From Rhodothermales bacterium (GTDB lineage: Bacteria; Bacteroidota; Rhodothermia; Rhodothermales; Bin80): a DNA stretch of 44,800 nucleotides. Within the stretch, counting starts at the first letter, position 1, and every line of letters starts with the position of its first letter. The notes below the pieces were generated by a model. That model worked only from the letters and a program-made list of their open reading frames with translations, ran no database searches and had not been told where the DNA came from. Both the position numbers and the translations under genes were made by a program. Below, piece by piece: positions 8,688-18,435 of this stretch. The DNA lies in contig JAJEDR010000060.1 in the NCBI GenBank assembly GCA_022821385.1, forward strand, positions 1 to 44,800, in the 5' to 3' direction.

Positions 8688-9365
8688 CTACCAGGGATGA
8701 CCAAGCGTACGTGTCAAATACTCCATGTATCCCGTACCAGAACCGTAAATCCCTGCCAGTGTAGCAATGAAATCATCCGAGCAAGCCAGCTCTTCCGTCA
8801 GTGGGCACGAAGCCACAAAATGCTTGCACCTGAGGTCGTCAATCAGTGGGTGGTTAGGATCGAAGCCCTTAGGGGCACGCTTCAATTTATCATGCTCAAA
8901 CCCCGCCGAGTAAACCTTCAGGAAATTCGGGTTCTGGCTAACCTGAGTCCATAATTCAGGATCGTCAACGATGTGTTGTCTGATCGCGCGCAGTTCCTTA
9001 CTGCCAGGTCCCCAAATTCCGACAGCGGCAAATACCTCCCCGGGCCCCAGGTGCAGATAAAATCCTGGAGCATGTGCATTCTTTCCCAATGTATGTCGAA
9101 AATGCACGCCCGCAGCTTCCTTGTACGGTCTCTTGTCTTTTGAAAAACGAATGTCACGATAAATACGGAACAGAGAGCCCCCAATCTTGGGAATGGCCAG
9201 GAAGTGAGGACTGATTGACCGAAGCGGTATTTCGAAATCTCTAATCAATGTCAGCAGTGGCTCCTTTACGTGGTCCTCGTAACGAGAACGGTTCGCATTA
9301 AACCAATCGCGGTTATTATTAGCTTTGAGGTCTCGAAAAAAAGTGAAAAGTTCAGGGGTAATCAT
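8688..9365 (-). CDS. DUF2461 domain-containing protein
   Basis: A 225-residue protein covering the whole DUF2461 (TIGR02453-type) family: LFTFFRDLKANNNRDWFNAN near the start, RIYRDIRFSKDKRPYKEAAG at about 68-87, GFYLHLGPGEVFAAVGIWGP at about 103-122, and LKRAPKGFDPNHPLIDDLRC near 165. The family is widespread and has no proven function. The ATG at 9365 fits the family start. It is divergent from the PLP enzyme gene at 9455, with 89 bp between the starts. Confidence 0.9.
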   Translation of the reverse strand: MITPELFTFFRDLKANNNRDWFNANRSRYEDHVKEPLLTLIRDFEIPLRSISPHFLAIPKIGGSLFRIYRDIRFSKDKRPYKEAAGVHFRHTLGKNAHAPGFYLHLGPGEVFAAVGIWGPGSKELRAIRQHIVDDPELWTQVSQNPNFLKVYSAGFEHDKLKRAPKGFDPNHPLIDDLRCKHFVASCPLTEELACSDDFIATLAGIYGSGTGYMEYLTRTLGHPW

Positions 9366-9454
9366 GGCAGACGATTTTGACGAGCTTTAACGGGGTCGTG
9401 TACGGTCTGTTTGATTCAGGTTACCTTACATAGGTTCATTCTCACAGTTTAATC

Positions 9455-10651
9455 ATGTCAAAATATTCTCCACGAACACAAGCCATCCATGCGGGTGAAG
9501 CGCCTGAGGGGAAGATCCTGCCAGTTGCACCCCCGTTGCATATGGCCAATTCTTATATGGTTGATGCGGGAGAGCCCTTTTCTGCAGAGGGCCTGGATGC
9601 TGATGCACCGTATATCTATGGTCGGTGGTCCAATCCAACGATCAGGCGATTGGAGCAGCGGATCGCAGCGCTTGAAGAGGCAGGAGGTGCGGCCTGCTTT
9701 GCAAGTGGAATGGCTGCCATTACAGCATTGTTTACACATATTCTCGGAGCAGGGGACCACCTCGTAATGAGTGATGTTGCTTATGCAGGTGCCGTTGAGT
9801 ACACACGCGACCTGCTTCCGCATCTTGGTGTTTCCGTAACCGCCGTTGATGCATCGGATAACGAGGCGGTAGTACGGGCGATACGGCACAATACACGTCT
9901 GATACATGTCGAAACACCGTGCAACCCAATCTTGAGGCTCGCTGATCTCAGCACACTAAGCAACATCGCGCACGAATACGACGTCCTCCTAAGTGTGGAC
10001 TCCACATTTGCCTCTCCCGAAATTACGAAGCCGCTAGGGTATGGTGCTGACTTCGTAATGCACTCATTAACAAAATACTTCGGTGGACATGGAGACGCCC
10101 TCGGTGGTGTGATTGTAGGTGATTCTTCTGCTGTTGAGGCTTTGCGTGCAAGGGTAGGAGTACATGCAGGTGGTGTACTGAGTCCCTTTAATGCCTGGTT
10201 GATTCTGCGGGGCATCGCGACACTGCCACTTCGGATGCGGGCACACAGTGAAAGTGCCTTGGCGGTGGCACGCTTTCTTGAGGGACATCCGCGCGTCAAA
10301 CGTGTCATATATCCTGGCCTTCCCTCACATCCGCAGTACGAACTGGCGTGCAGGCAAATGCGTCAGTTCTCTGGAATAGTCAGCTTCCGGGCCAGTGGAG
10401 GTGTTGCACTGGCCAAACAATTACAGGAGCGGATGGATCTTATCAGCTACGCGGTATCGTTGGGAGATGTCCGTAGTCTGTTTTTCTATATTGATACAGA
10501 GGAGATCGTGGATTCCAGTTTTGGATTGAAGGGGGCTGCCCTTGCTGCATATCGAGAGTGGGCGGGAGACGGCGTATTCAGAATATCGGTAGGCCTGGAA
10601 GATCCCGACGATATTTGCCAGGATCTGGATCAGGCACTCGGCAAAATGTAG
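9455..10651 (+). CDS. Trans-sulfuration family PLP enzyme (Cys/Met metabolism)
   Basis: A 398-residue fold-type I PLP enzyme of the cystathionine gamma-synthase/methionine gamma-lyase family. Visible are YGRWSNPT (phosphate-binding Tyr55 and Arg57), the ASGMAAI loop at 83-89, VETPCNP, the cofactor Asp in VDSTFASP (D182), and the Schiff-base Lys in HSLTKYFGGHGD (K207). The C-terminal domain ends with FRISVGLEDPDDI. It catalyses beta/gamma replacement or elimination on cysteine, homocysteine or methionine derivatives. Which reaction cannot be fixed from motifs: the N-terminal PLHMANSYMVDAGEPF is unlike the usual 'PIYQTSTFxF', so I do not assign metB, metC or megL. It stands as a single gene convergent with the SRPBCC gene. 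Confidence 0.9.
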   Translation: MSKYSPRTQAIHAGEAPEGKILPVAPPLHMANSYMVDAGEPFSAEGLDADAPYIYGRWSNPTIRRLEQRIAALEEAGGAACFASGMAAITALFTHILGAGDHLVMSDVAYAGAVEYTRDLLPHLGVSVTAVDASDNEAVVRAIRHNTRLIHVETPCNPILRLADLSTLSNIAHEYDVLLSVDSTFASPEITKPLGYGADFVMHSLTKYFGGHGDALGGVIVGDSSAVEALRARVGVHAGGVLSPFNAWLILRGIATLPLRMRAHSESALAVARFLEGHPRVKRVIYPGLPSHPQYELACRQMRQFSGIVSFRASGGVALAKQLQERMDLISYAVSLGDVRSLFFYIDTEEIVDSSFGLKGAALAAYREWAGDGVFRISVGLEDPDDICQDLDQALGKM

Positions 10652-10762
10652 TCTGCAAGAATGACCCTTCAGTGCGAGAAGGAGCTTTGCCGCTTTGGGA
10701 AAATGTATCGATTCGTTCAGCCTATCCCAGTCTCGTTCTTCGAGTCACTGCGAGAATGAGCG

Positions 10763-11209
10763 CTAAACAGCGGCTGCCAAGTAGGATCGGAGGCTATCCA
10801 GACTCATCTTCCATCCCTGTACACATCCTTCAAAGTACGCGTCCCCTTCGCCTTCTTCGGGAAAACCGGCATGCGTGAGCTTCAGCTGTGCACCCTCGGG
10901 GTGAGGTGAAATATCATAGGTGATTGATATCGGAGCGTCGGGCATGCTAGGCCCCGTCTGGGCATAGTATTTGAGATCTACCATTACAATCTTATGTGGG
11001 GGAGCGAAGACCTCATAAGTTCCTGAGGAAACATGTATGGGATCATCTTCGTGTTCTCCCCATGCAGCTGTAAACACGCCGCCCTCGAGGGGAATTACAA
11101 TAATCCGGTCTGCATGCCACCAGGCACGCACTGAACTCGGTGTATGAAGTGCATCAAATAATACCTGAGGCGTGCATGGAAAAATTTCTTTGCAACTGAT
11201 CGTGCGCAT
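10763..11209 (-). CDS. SRPBCC (AHSA1/START-like) family protein
   Basis: A 148-residue protein with the family's first element [20 protein letters not shown] followed by VRAWWHADR, a middle [15 protein letters not shown], and the last helix [20 protein letters not shown]. The ATG at 11209 is preferred over an upstream alternative at 11263 because it immediately precedes the first strand. It is divergent from copA with 96 bp between starts, so the two could share a regulatory region. There is no other evidence that it is tied to copper. Its ligand is unknown. Confidence 0.85.
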   Translation of the reverse strand: MRTISCKEIFPCTPQVLFDALHTPSSVRAWWHADRIIVIPLEGGVFTAAWGEHEDDPIHVSSGTYEVFAPPHKIVMVDLKYYAQTGPSMPDAPISITYDISPHPEGAQLKLTHAGFPEEGEGDAYFEGCVQGWKMSLDSLRSYLAAAV

Positions 11210-11305
11210 AGGACTATACAAAATGAAAAGGGGGTTGTGTACCTGAGTACCATATGTTCTCATTTGCGTATAACATACACATTAGCACCAGGTTGCTCAA
11301 AGAGT

Positions 11306-13636
11306 ATGGCTGCAGTTACTGACGACCAATTGACGATTCCTGTAACCGGGATGCATTGTGCCTCCTGTGCGGCAGGTCTGGAGCGTCAGCTAAGCCAGCT
11401 ACCGGAAGCTGATCAGGTAGCTGTCAATATTGCTACGCACGAGGCACATGTTCGGGGATTGCCGCCTAAGACCATTGTGGAAACAATTGAGAATGCGGGC
11501 TATGGAGTTGCTCGTTCCGAGGTTAGGTTGCAGCTCCAGAAAGGACAGAGTGCTCCTGGGCAGAACATTATTGAGACGCGATGTGCTGCGATTGGCCCAC
11601 TAGTTAGAAGCAAACTGTTCGGCGAAGTGCTTGAACTTTCATGGGTCCCTGGTTTGGTCAAGGCTGAGGCCGTATTGAAGGCCTTTCCAGAATATACCCA
11701 GGCAGCCGTCACGATGGACCGTAGACACGCCTTCAAGCATTCCCGCCTGATTGTAGCCGTTGTGGGTGCGGCATTATTGATGGTACTCACAATGCTGCTG
11801 AGTGCACCGCGCCTGGTGCTTTTTGCTGTTGCGACGCCCGTTGTGTTTTACAGTGGAGAAAGATTTTTCAGGACCGCATGGGCCGCACTTCAACGGGGGA
11901 CGGCAAACATGTACACGCTCATTGTAATGGGGGTGGGGACAGCATGGACATATAGCACAGTAGTTGTATTCTGGCCGGGGTTATTTGACTCTTTGCCGGC
12001 AGTTTATTTTGAGGCGGCAGCCGTTATTGTGGCGCTTGTGCTGGTTGGTCAGTTCCTCGAATCACGCGCAATGGCAAAAACGGGATCGGCAATTGAAGCG
12101 CTCCTTCGCCTACAGGTTCCTGTTGCCCGCGTACAACGGGGGCCGCATGTGGTGGATGTGCCCGTGGAAGCTGTTCAAACTGGTGATATTGTGATCGTCA
12201 GACCGGGCGATCAGGTGCCTGTGGATGGCCAAATTATACAAGGAACTGGAGCAGTTGACGAAAGCATGCTGACTGGCGAGCCGTTGCCGGTTCCCAAGTC
12301 AACGGGTGCATCCGTGGTCGCAGGAACACTGAACACAGAAGGCGTCCTGACTGTACGCGTAACCCATACAGGACACGATACAGTACTGCAACAGATCGTG
12401 AGGCTCACCAGAGAAGCTCAGGGCCGTAAAGCCCCCATCCAAAAGTTGGCCGACAAGGTATCCAGTATTTTTGTACCGGTGGTTTTGGCGATCGCAGTTA
12501 TCACATTTGCGGTATGGTTGACGGTAGGTGGGGGATTGGATCATGCACTTACTGCATTCGTGTCTGTGTTGATCATTGCCTGTCCGTGTGCCTTGGGACT
12601 GGCGACTCCTGCTGCCGTAGTAGCAGCTACTGGTGCGGGGGCCCGCCGAGGTATTTTGTTTAAGGGAGCGGATGCTCTGGAGCGCACCAGTCAGATTACG
12701 CACATTGTACTTGATAAGACTGGCACGCTTACGACCGGAACGCCCATGGTTGCGTCAATTGAGACCGCAGAAGGTATTTCGTCCAAGGATTTTCTGCAAC
12801 TGACGGCCTCACTTGAAGCGCATTCTCAGCATCCACTGGCGGAGGCGATCGTTGAGAGCGCCAGGGCAGAGAAACTGATTTTCAGTTCGGTGGAAGTCAC
12901 AGAAACTGCTCCAGGTCGAGGTATCTGTGGAGTGGTTGAAGGTCGCGAGGTGTGTGTGGGCAGTTATATATTTTTGAATGAGCGAGGGATTAATCTTCCC
13001 CCTGTTGCTACGGAAGATAGGAGGGTACATGCGGCTATTGAAGGGCAGTGGGCCGGCCAATTTATGATCACAGATGCACTGCGCAGTACTTCCAGGGATG
13101 CGGTCACAAAACTCAAAGCACATGGGCTCAGCGTTACGATGCTAACAGGTGATGATGCGAGAAACGCATCAATCGTTGCCCAGGAAGTAGGCATAGAGGA
13201 CGTATGTGCGGGTGTAAAACCGGAGGGAAAGCTGGACTTCATTGCATCCCGGCGTGGTCGCGGTGCAGTGGTAGCAATGGTTGGTGATGGTATTAACGAT
13301 GCTCCTGCGCTGGCGGAGGCAGATGTCGGTATTGCGATCGGATCCGGTACTCAGGTCGCTGTAAAAACAGCGGATATAACACTGCTCCGCGAAGACCTGC
13401 AACTGGTTGCCGATACAGTATTTGTGGGTCGCAAGACAATGGGTGCAATTCGTCAGAATCTATTTTTTGCTTTTGTCTACAATACGCTAAGTATTCCAGT
13501 AGCAGCCGGCGTGCTATATGGGGCATTGGGGGTTTTGCTGAATCCGATGCTGGCGTCTTTGGCAATGACCTTGTCAAGCTTATCCGTTGTTCTGAATAGT
13601 TTGCGACTGAGCAGAGCCTTAAAATCTCAACATTAA
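11306..13636 (+). CDS. copA: Copper-translocating P1B-type ATPase
   Basis: A 776-residue heavy-metal ATPase that exports Cu(I) from the cytoplasm. The N-terminal metal-binding domain has GMHCASC (Cys18 and Cys21). A second, cysteine-free HMA-like segment follows (about 75-135). Membrane helices start near 145. The actuator has MLTGEP (about 320), the transmembrane metal site is [15 protein letters not shown] (CPC about 425-427), the phosphorylation loop is DKTGTLTTG (about 469), the HP motif is in SQHPLAEAI (about 508), and the hinge is [16 protein letters not shown] (about 659). CPC together with these features points to Cu+ rather than Zn or Cd. An open extension to 11237 exists, but ATG 11306 gives a normal N-terminus. 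It fits the copper demand of the oxidase at 33051-38036. Confidence 0.95.
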   Translation: MAAVTDDQLTIPVTGMHCASCAAGLERQLSQLPEADQVAVNIATHEAHVRGLPPKTIVETIENAGYGVARSEVRLQLQKGQSAPGQNIIETRCAAIGPLVRSKLFGEVLELSWVPGLVKAEAVLKAFPEYTQAAVTMDRRHAFKHSRLIVAVVGAALLMVLTMLLSAPRLVLFAVATPVVFYSGERFFRTAWAALQRGTANMYTLIVMGVGTAWTYSTVVVFWPGLFDSLPAVYFEAAAVIVALVLVGQFLESRAMAKTGSAIEALLRLQVPVARVQRGPHVVDVPVEAVQTGDIVIVRPGDQVPVDGQIIQGTGAVDESMLTGEPLPVPKSTGASVVAGTLNTEGVLTVRVTHTGHDTVLQQIVRLTREAQGRKAPIQKLADKVSSIFVPVVLAIAVITFAVWLTVGGGLDHALTAFVSVLIIACPCALGLATPAAVVAATGAGARRGILFKGADALERTSQITHIVLDKTGTLTTGTPMVASIETAEGISSKDFLQLTASLEAHSQHPLAEAIVESARAEKLIFSSVEVTETAPGRGICGVVEGREVCVGSYIFLNERGINLPPVATEDRRVHAAIEGQWAGQFMITDALRSTSRDAVTKLKAHGLSVTMLTGDDARNASIVAQEVGIEDVCAGVKPEGKLDFIASRRGRGAVVAMVGDGINDAPALAEADVGIAIGSGTQVAVKTADITLLREDLQLVADTVFVGRKTMGAIRQNLFFAFVYNTLSIPVAAGVLYGALGVLLNPMLASLAMTLSSLSVVLNSLRLSRALKSQH

Positions 13637-14000
13637 CAAACTTTTGATTTAGTGAGACTCGTTTGAAAAGAAAAGTTTCACACACACCTCTCCCATACTG
13701 CAAAAAGTACGAAATTTTTACAGGGCGCCTCCTCTCGGAGTAATCGATACGCGACCTTCTATGGTAATCCATGCCTGTCCCCTGCTTCGGTATGCTTTGA
13801 TGCGGATCTTCAAGACGGGTAAAAAAGCGTTTGTCAACTGCCAGACTCGTTTGTGAGCGTCCCTGGTGTAGGCGCTAGTGTCTTATGGGGCAAATAGACC
13901 GGACTGCTAACCTGTTGCCTGAGCTTCCACATGGTGGAGCTATGTCTCAGTGTAAAGCATATCCAGGCTACCCGTATCCGCAAGCATCCATCGCAGGGCA
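13637..14000. other. Non-coding stretch between copA and IS110
   Basis: No intact gene is visible in these 364 bases. Part of it should be the end of the IS110 element that lies downstream of its transposase. AGACTCGTTTG occurs twice, at 13655-13665 and 13843-13853. On the minus strand a stop-free stretch ends at a TAA at 13718-13720 (tail reading GQAWITIEGRVS), without a recognised product. TTGACA on the minus strand near 13835 could be the outward -35 half that IS110 elements carry at one end. Confidence 0.3.
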
Positions 14001-15083
14001 CTATGGATTCCCCAAGGCCTGCGCGATTACTGCGGATTTAGGTGGCGAATAAAAAAGAGCTGGTTGGTAGTCTACATTGTTTTTCCAGATGGTCCAAAGT
14101 ACGGCCAATACTTTGCGCTGTGTATTAAGCCGTGCACGCACAGGATTGCCCGTGCGCCGCAGTGAGGCTTCATAGAACAAGGACACCTCGTTCGGGTCCT
14201 TGGTGCGCAGCGCGGAGGCCCAGCACTGATGGCTGATGGCTTTCAGAATTCCTGTTCCCGAACGATCCAGGCGTGTGCGGGCCAATGGCTTGCCAGCGCT
14301 GCTGCGTCCAATAATACCGAGTTGGCAATACCTCCACAGCTTCTGCTTCGTGGCAAATCGATGCGGCGTCTGAATAAATGCACTGAACGCGTGAGATCCG
14401 ACCACGCCAACGCCCGGCATACGCTGGAATTGCTTGATCTCCGGATAGCGCCGCCCCAATGCAATCATATCTGCGCGGGCCACTTCCCGCAGATGGCCGA
14501 TCCCGTCCAGACCCGCATATAAGTTCGCCATTATCTTTTGCCGGGGCTTTGTCGGTAGACGCGTGAGGTAGCGCTTGCGATGCGACTGACTGTACACCTC
14601 GGTACCCTCCACACGAACAACGCCCGCCTGCCGATATTTCGCCTTGATTTGTGATTTCAACTTGACGTGGTCCCCTCGAAAGGCTAAATACTGCTGCACA
14701 GCAATCTTGAAATCTGCGCGGTCTAACGCATCTGTGTGATAGACCCGCAACAACTCATCCATTCGCAGCAGGCGACAGAGCTTGTAGGCATCCGTCACAT
14801 CATCCTTGTTCCCACTGCGACTGATCAGCGCATTGTGCCGGGGATCACAAACAATCAACTCGTCCACATAGGGACGCAACGTATTCGCGATCCAACCCGC
14901 TAGGGAGGATTCCTCCACTGCCAGATACTTGTGCCGTGCACGGATCTCAACTACATGATGTATCAGCGCGGTCTCCGATGTCGAAAATTCCTTGGCCGAG
15001 ATTTGGTAACCTGACGAATCCGTGGCCGCTAAAACGCAGGTAAGCGTATGGGCATCCAGCCCCAGATAAACTGCTTCGCGCAT
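14001..15083 (-). mobile_element. IS110-family transposase (DEDD recombinase)
   Basis: A 360-residue transposase with the RuvC-like N-terminal domain YLGLDAHTLTCVLA (D10), VEESSLAGW (E57/E58), and NKDDVTDAYKL (D95, D98), giving the DEDD set of IS110. The C-terminal Transposase_20 domain has the helix-hairpin MPGVGVVGSHAFSAF near 245 and the SGTGILKAISHQCWASALR segment, where IS110 enzymes carry the second catalytic serine. The frame is open to 15158, but ATG 15083 matches the family start. IS110 elements have no long terminal inverted repeats, and I could not fix the element's ends. The flank upstream of the gene (15084-15400) is where an IS110-type guide (bridge) RNA would lie. The coding frame appears intact. 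Confidence 0.88.
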
Positions 15084-15181
15084 GTCTGTAAAGGTTTGAT
15101 GAAAATGATGACAGCAGGACAAGGTAGGCGCCGCCTTTTCATAAAACCTGTTGCGCAAAACTATCGAATTTTGTTAGATCT

Positions 15182-15400
15182 TTATGATATCAGCCCGTAG
15201 TTTGTCTGGCACACACGCAGTTGATTTCCATCGGCGTCCAGGACAATAAATTGGCCCTTCTTTATTTCCATCCCCCAGATCTCACCTGTCTCGCCGACAT
15301 CGACTACACTAGCATTTTCAAACTCTCTTGGTCCAGACACTTTGGATCTTACTGTTAGTTTTGTTCTGTCTTTTTTCCCATTGTTAGAAACTGACCTGGT
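15182..15400 (-). other. Open coding-like segment without start, next to IS110
   Basis: On the minus strand a frame is open for 72 codons, from after a stop at 15401 to a TAA at 15182-15184. It reads in part KVSGPREFENASVV, DVGETGEIWGMEIKKGQF and IVLDADGNQLRV. There is no ATG at its beginning. It could be the 3' end of a host gene cut by the insertion element, or a chance open frame in the element's guide-RNA end. I do not recognise a family. Confidence 0.3.
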
Positions 15401-15413
15401 TTATATTAGTATA

Positions 15414-15443
15414 ATGTCAGAATTCATGTTATATTTCTGACAT
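15414..15443. promoter_or_regulatory. Inverted repeat, probable AbiEi operator
   Basis: ATGTCAGAA (15414-15422) and its exact complement TTCTGACAT (15435-15443) are separated by 12 bases and end 11 bp before the abiEi ATG. A TATAAT hexamer at 15410-15415 overlaps the left arm. AbiEi antitoxins are known to bind inverted repeats in their own promoter and repress the operon, so this is the expected place and form for an autoregulatory site. Confidence 0.6.
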
Positions 15444-15454
15444 AAGACAAAACC

Positions 15455-16051
15455 ATGCGTGACCTTCCCCGCCGAATAATGGAGCACGCCTCTACCCTTC
15501 AAGAGGGTACACCTCTGTGCCCAAGGGCTCTGTTACACATGGGCAATCGCACAGCGGTCGATCAGGCTTTGTCACGGCTCGCCCGCTCAGGTGAACTTAT
15601 GCGTATTTTCCAAGGTGTCTATCTGCGCCCAATTAAGACTCGATTCGGTATAAGGGCTCCTCGTTTAGAGGCAGTCCTCGCTTCGCTGTCGGATTTATGG
15701 GGTGAAATAATTGTCCCCTCTGGCGGTGCCGCGGCGAATTTTCTTGGCTTAACACCTCAGAACCCAATTAGACCGGTCTATTTTACGTCCGGTCCCAACC
15801 GAGAACTGCGCTTTGGGAAACTCATCGTAGAATTGCGTCACGCTTCACGCAGCCAATTGACAGCACCCCATACCAAGGCTGGCGATATCATCCGCGCCTT
15901 GCTGTGGCTTGGTCCAGAGGAAGTTGAAGATCATCTTGAAAAACTCTGGTTAACACTTTCCAGGAAGGATCTGGACGAGCTTGCAACAGCCCGGTCGACG
16001 ATGCCCAGCTGGATGGCAGAATCAGTGAGTATACGTCTAACAAATGCTTGA
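15455..16051 (+). CDS. AbiEi-type antitoxin (type IV TA system)
   Basis: A 198-residue protein matching the AbiEi_4/DUF6088 antitoxin family: an N-terminal winged helix (VDQALSRLARSGELMRIFQGVYLRP, about 35-60) followed by the C-terminal domain (IIVPSGGAAANFLGLTPQNP, about 90-109; RELRFGKLIVELRHASRS; KAGDIIRALLWLG). It represses its own operon and neutralises the nucleotidyltransferase toxin made from the next gene, whose start overlaps it by 8 bp. The translational overlap and the palindrome 11 bp upstream of its ATG fit an autoregulated TA operon. No frameshift is seen. Confidence 0.85.
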   Translation: MRDLPRRIMEHASTLQEGTPLCPRALLHMGNRTAVDQALSRLARSGELMRIFQGVYLRPIKTRFGIRAPRLEAVLASLSDLWGEIIVPSGGAAANFLGLTPQNPIRPVYFTSGPNRELRFGKLIVELRHASRSQLTAPHTKAGDIIRALLWLGPEEVEDHLEKLWLTLSRKDLDELATARSTMPSWMAESVSIRLTNA

Positions 16052-17093
16052 GACAAAATACCAGGCTTTATCCAGTAACGATCAGCGCGATGCTTTATCT
16101 GTGGCGGAATTCAGCAGTGATCAAAGCGCACATCTTCTAGAAAAGGACGTGTGGGTTGTCGCGACACTATGCGCACTGTTCAACTCCCCGTTTGGCCCGC
16201 ATATAACCTTTAAGGGTGGGACTTCATTGTCGAAAGTGTGGGGGGCTATACATCGCTTTTCGGAAGATATTGATATCACATATGACATCCGCGCGTTAGA
16301 GCCAGCATTAGTTGCGAATGCCGGAGACGATGCTCTTCCAGCAACTCGCAGTCAGGTAAAGCGTTGGTCACGGGCAATCCGCAAAGATCTCGAAAAATGG
16401 ATCAAAGACGAAGCCCTTCCAGCTGTCAAAGCAGAGCTTTCGCGTGCGGGGTTCAGGGCACGGATAAATGCCGAGGCTGAAAAACTCTATATTGGATATG
16501 AATCACTGTTTCTTGGATCGGGGTTCGTACGTCCTGAGGTCATGGTCGAATTTGGGGCACGGTCCACCGGCGAACCCCATGTGATCCACACCGTAGAGTG
16601 CGATGCAGCGGCGCACTTACCTGGGATTACCTTTCCTCAAACACACGTGAAAGTTATGCGGGCGGAGCGAACCTTTTGGGAGAAAGCCACTGCGATTCAT
16701 GTCTTTTGTCGCCAAGAACGAAGGCGTGGTGATCGCTTGTCGAGACACTGGTATGATCTTGTACGTCTCGACGAAGCAGGTATTGCTGAGAGAGCACTTT
16801 TGGACCATCAGTTAGCACTCTCCGTCGCTCGCCACAAGTCAATGTTTTTTTCTGCGAAAGATATTTCTGGGGAATACATTGACTATCAGGCCGCAGTTTC
16901 GGGTGACTTGCAACTTGTTCCATCTGGTAATTTATATGAAATACTTGCAGACGACTACGCAAAAATGGCAGCCGATGGCATGTTGCTTGGCAAGAGTGAG
17001 CCATTCAGTGTATTGATGAAGCGTTGCAGACTAATTGAAGAGAAAGCCAACTCTTCGCGCTCGAGGAACGAATTAAATACTCATTTTCTGTGA
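16044..17093 (+). CDS. AbiEii-type nucleotidyltransferase toxin
   Basis: A 349-residue protein with the AbiEii/AbiGii nucleotidyltransferase signature: KGGTSLSKVWGAIHRFSEDI (GGTSLSK at 58-64, SEDIDI at 73-78) and the downstream motif ERTFWEKATAIH with RHWYDLVRL. The acidic pair in SEDIDI and the lysine of TSLSK are the known active-site region of this fold. AbiEii proteins act as nucleotidyltransferase toxins in phage abortive infection or in maintenance of mobile DNA; the substrate of this one is not visible. It starts within abiEi (ATG at 16044) and is the second gene of the operon. It lies beside an IS110 transposase. Confidence 0.88.
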   Translation: MLETKYQALSSNDQRDALSVAEFSSDQSAHLLEKDVWVVATLCALFNSPFGPHITFKGGTSLSKVWGAIHRFSEDIDITYDIRALEPALVANAGDDALPATRSQVKRWSRAIRKDLEKWIKDEALPAVKAELSRAGFRARINAEAEKLYIGYESLFLGSGFVRPEVMVEFGARSTGEPHVIHTVECDAAAHLPGITFPQTHVKVMRAERTFWEKATAIHVFCRQERRRGDRLSRHWYDLVRLDEAGIAERALLDHQLALSVARHKSMFFSAKDISGEYIDYQAAVSGDLQLVPSGNLYEILADDYAKMAADGMLLGKSEPFSVLMKRCRLIEEKANSSRSRNELNTHFL

Positions 17094-17265
17094 TAGCAAG
17101 TTACAGAGTCAAATTGTCAGAGGAGACTTTTGCCTCCCCGATGAACTGCTACAGGCAGTGGTAACGGCAATATAGTGTTCAAAATCTGCGCAACAATCAA
17201 CGTTAAATCTTGAAATATTCTTCGCCAAAATTAGAACGCTCTTTTTCAACAGTCTCTTAGTCTAA

Positions 17266-18312
17266 ATGCCGAACCTACATCCCATGGTAGTGCACTTTCC
17301 AATAGCACTGCTGATCGTTGCCTTTGCCGTGGATTTGGTCGCCCTGTTTTTTCGTCGAATCCAGTTCCTACCAAGGATGTCAACAATCCTTTACATAATT
17401 GGGGCGCTGGGTACGCTCGCGGGTGTTCTTTCGGGTGAAGCTGCGGCAGATTCTGTATTGGTGACAGGTGAGGCCGGCACAGTGCTTACTACGCACTCCG
17501 ATCTGGGCAAAATCACGATGTGGTGGTTCCTTTCTTATGGTGTACTGCGAATTGCGCTTTGGTGGTGGCTATCATTCAAGCTGGTTGTATGGATTCCAGT
17601 AACGATTATTGGCGCTGTTGGGTTGCTACCGTTGATTCAAGCAGCGAGTTTCGGTGGGGATATGGTTTATGAGCACGGCGTAGGTGTTGCCGTAGTTGAT
17701 TCCATGTCTGCCAAAATAGAGGAGCAGGAGGAAGCTTTGATGAGACTGAGAGGGGTCGCCGGATCGCCTAAACTGGAAGACAATGGTGCGTGGCAGTGGA
17801 TCCCTGGACCTGACGCTGACGATGCATTCAATTTGGCATTTGATGTAGTAATGGGGGAGGTTACAGCAGGGGTGACAGAGAATACAGCGGGCAACACTGA
17901 ACTGTCACTCACCATTGTAACTTCTCCGGTACTGATTACTTATGGAAAGGCGGTTGAGAGTGTGGAATTTCGAGCAGACATGGATTTGTCTGAGTTTGAC
18001 GGCTCCGTGCGTCTGGTTCACCATGTGCAGGACAGCCTGTCATATCATTTTGTGGAAATTGAGAGTGGAACCATGCGTCTGGGGGCTGTGAGAAGCGGCA
18101 TAGAGGAAATACAGGTCGAAGCTGTTTTGCCGAATCCAGAGGCACGCACAATCGGTGTTGTGGGGGATCGGACGCATTTCCGGGGGTATGCTGACGACAC
18201 CCAGGTTGCGCATGGTCACGGTCAAGCTCCCGAGGCTGGTTTGACGGGGTTCATGATCAGGGGATCCGGTACGGTCAAACTGGGGCGGATGCGCCTTACG
18301 CCACTGCGCTGA
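17266..18312 (+). CDS. DUF2231 membrane protein with C-terminal extracytoplasmic domain
   Basis: 348 residues. The first 140 match DUF2231: the start LHPMVVHFPIALLIVAFAVD is the classic motif with conserved histidines, and four hydrophobic segments follow (YIIGALGTLAGVLSGEAA, MWWFLSYGVLRIALWWWL, VTIIGAVGLLPLI). GDMVYEHGVGV is the usual last loop. A linker leads to a 180-residue beta-rich domain (from about 165) with a jelly-roll-like or DUF1080-like pattern, which is not part of DUF2231. DUF2231 proteins are thought to be redox or heme-linked membrane proteins, but their role is unproven. The fusion is the notable point. It stands alone in the plus direction after the AbiE pair. Confidence 0.75.
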   Translation: MPNLHPMVVHFPIALLIVAFAVDLVALFFRRIQFLPRMSTILYIIGALGTLAGVLSGEAAADSVLVTGEAGTVLTTHSDLGKITMWWFLSYGVLRIALWWWLSFKLVVWIPVTIIGAVGLLPLIQAASFGGDMVYEHGVGVAVVDSMSAKIEEQEEALMRLRGVAGSPKLEDNGAWQWIPGPDADDAFNLAFDVVMGEVTAGVTENTAGNTELSLTIVTSPVLITYGKAVESVEFRADMDLSEFDGSVRLVHHVQDSLSYHFVEIESGTMRLGAVRSGIEEIQVEAVLPNPEARTIGVVGDRTHFRGYADDTQVAHGHGQAPEAGLTGFMIRGSGTVKLGRMRLTPLR

Positions 18313-18435
18313 CGGGTCGGAAGGTCGGTAAGGCCTATTCCCGGTTTAGTTTTTCCGCAATCAGAACATAGCCGTGGGCTTAAGGCTGCGAATGGGTCTC
18401 AGGTATGCGGCTGGTCAACTGGTTTCTGAAAAACT

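Noticed and set aside
9781..10308. 175-codon minus-strand frame inside the PLP enzyme gene
   Set aside because: The plus-strand frame carries all PLP-binding motifs; the other is a mirror of it.
13655..13853. Repeated AGACTCGTTTG as a target-site duplication of the IS110 element
   Set aside because: IS110 elements generally do not make long duplications, and both copies lie on the same side of the transposase gene.
17176..17192. TGTTCA-AAATC-TGCGCA before the DUF2231 gene, similar to the proposed LexA box
   Set aside because: Only one half matches, and DUF2231 has no link to SOS; likely chance.
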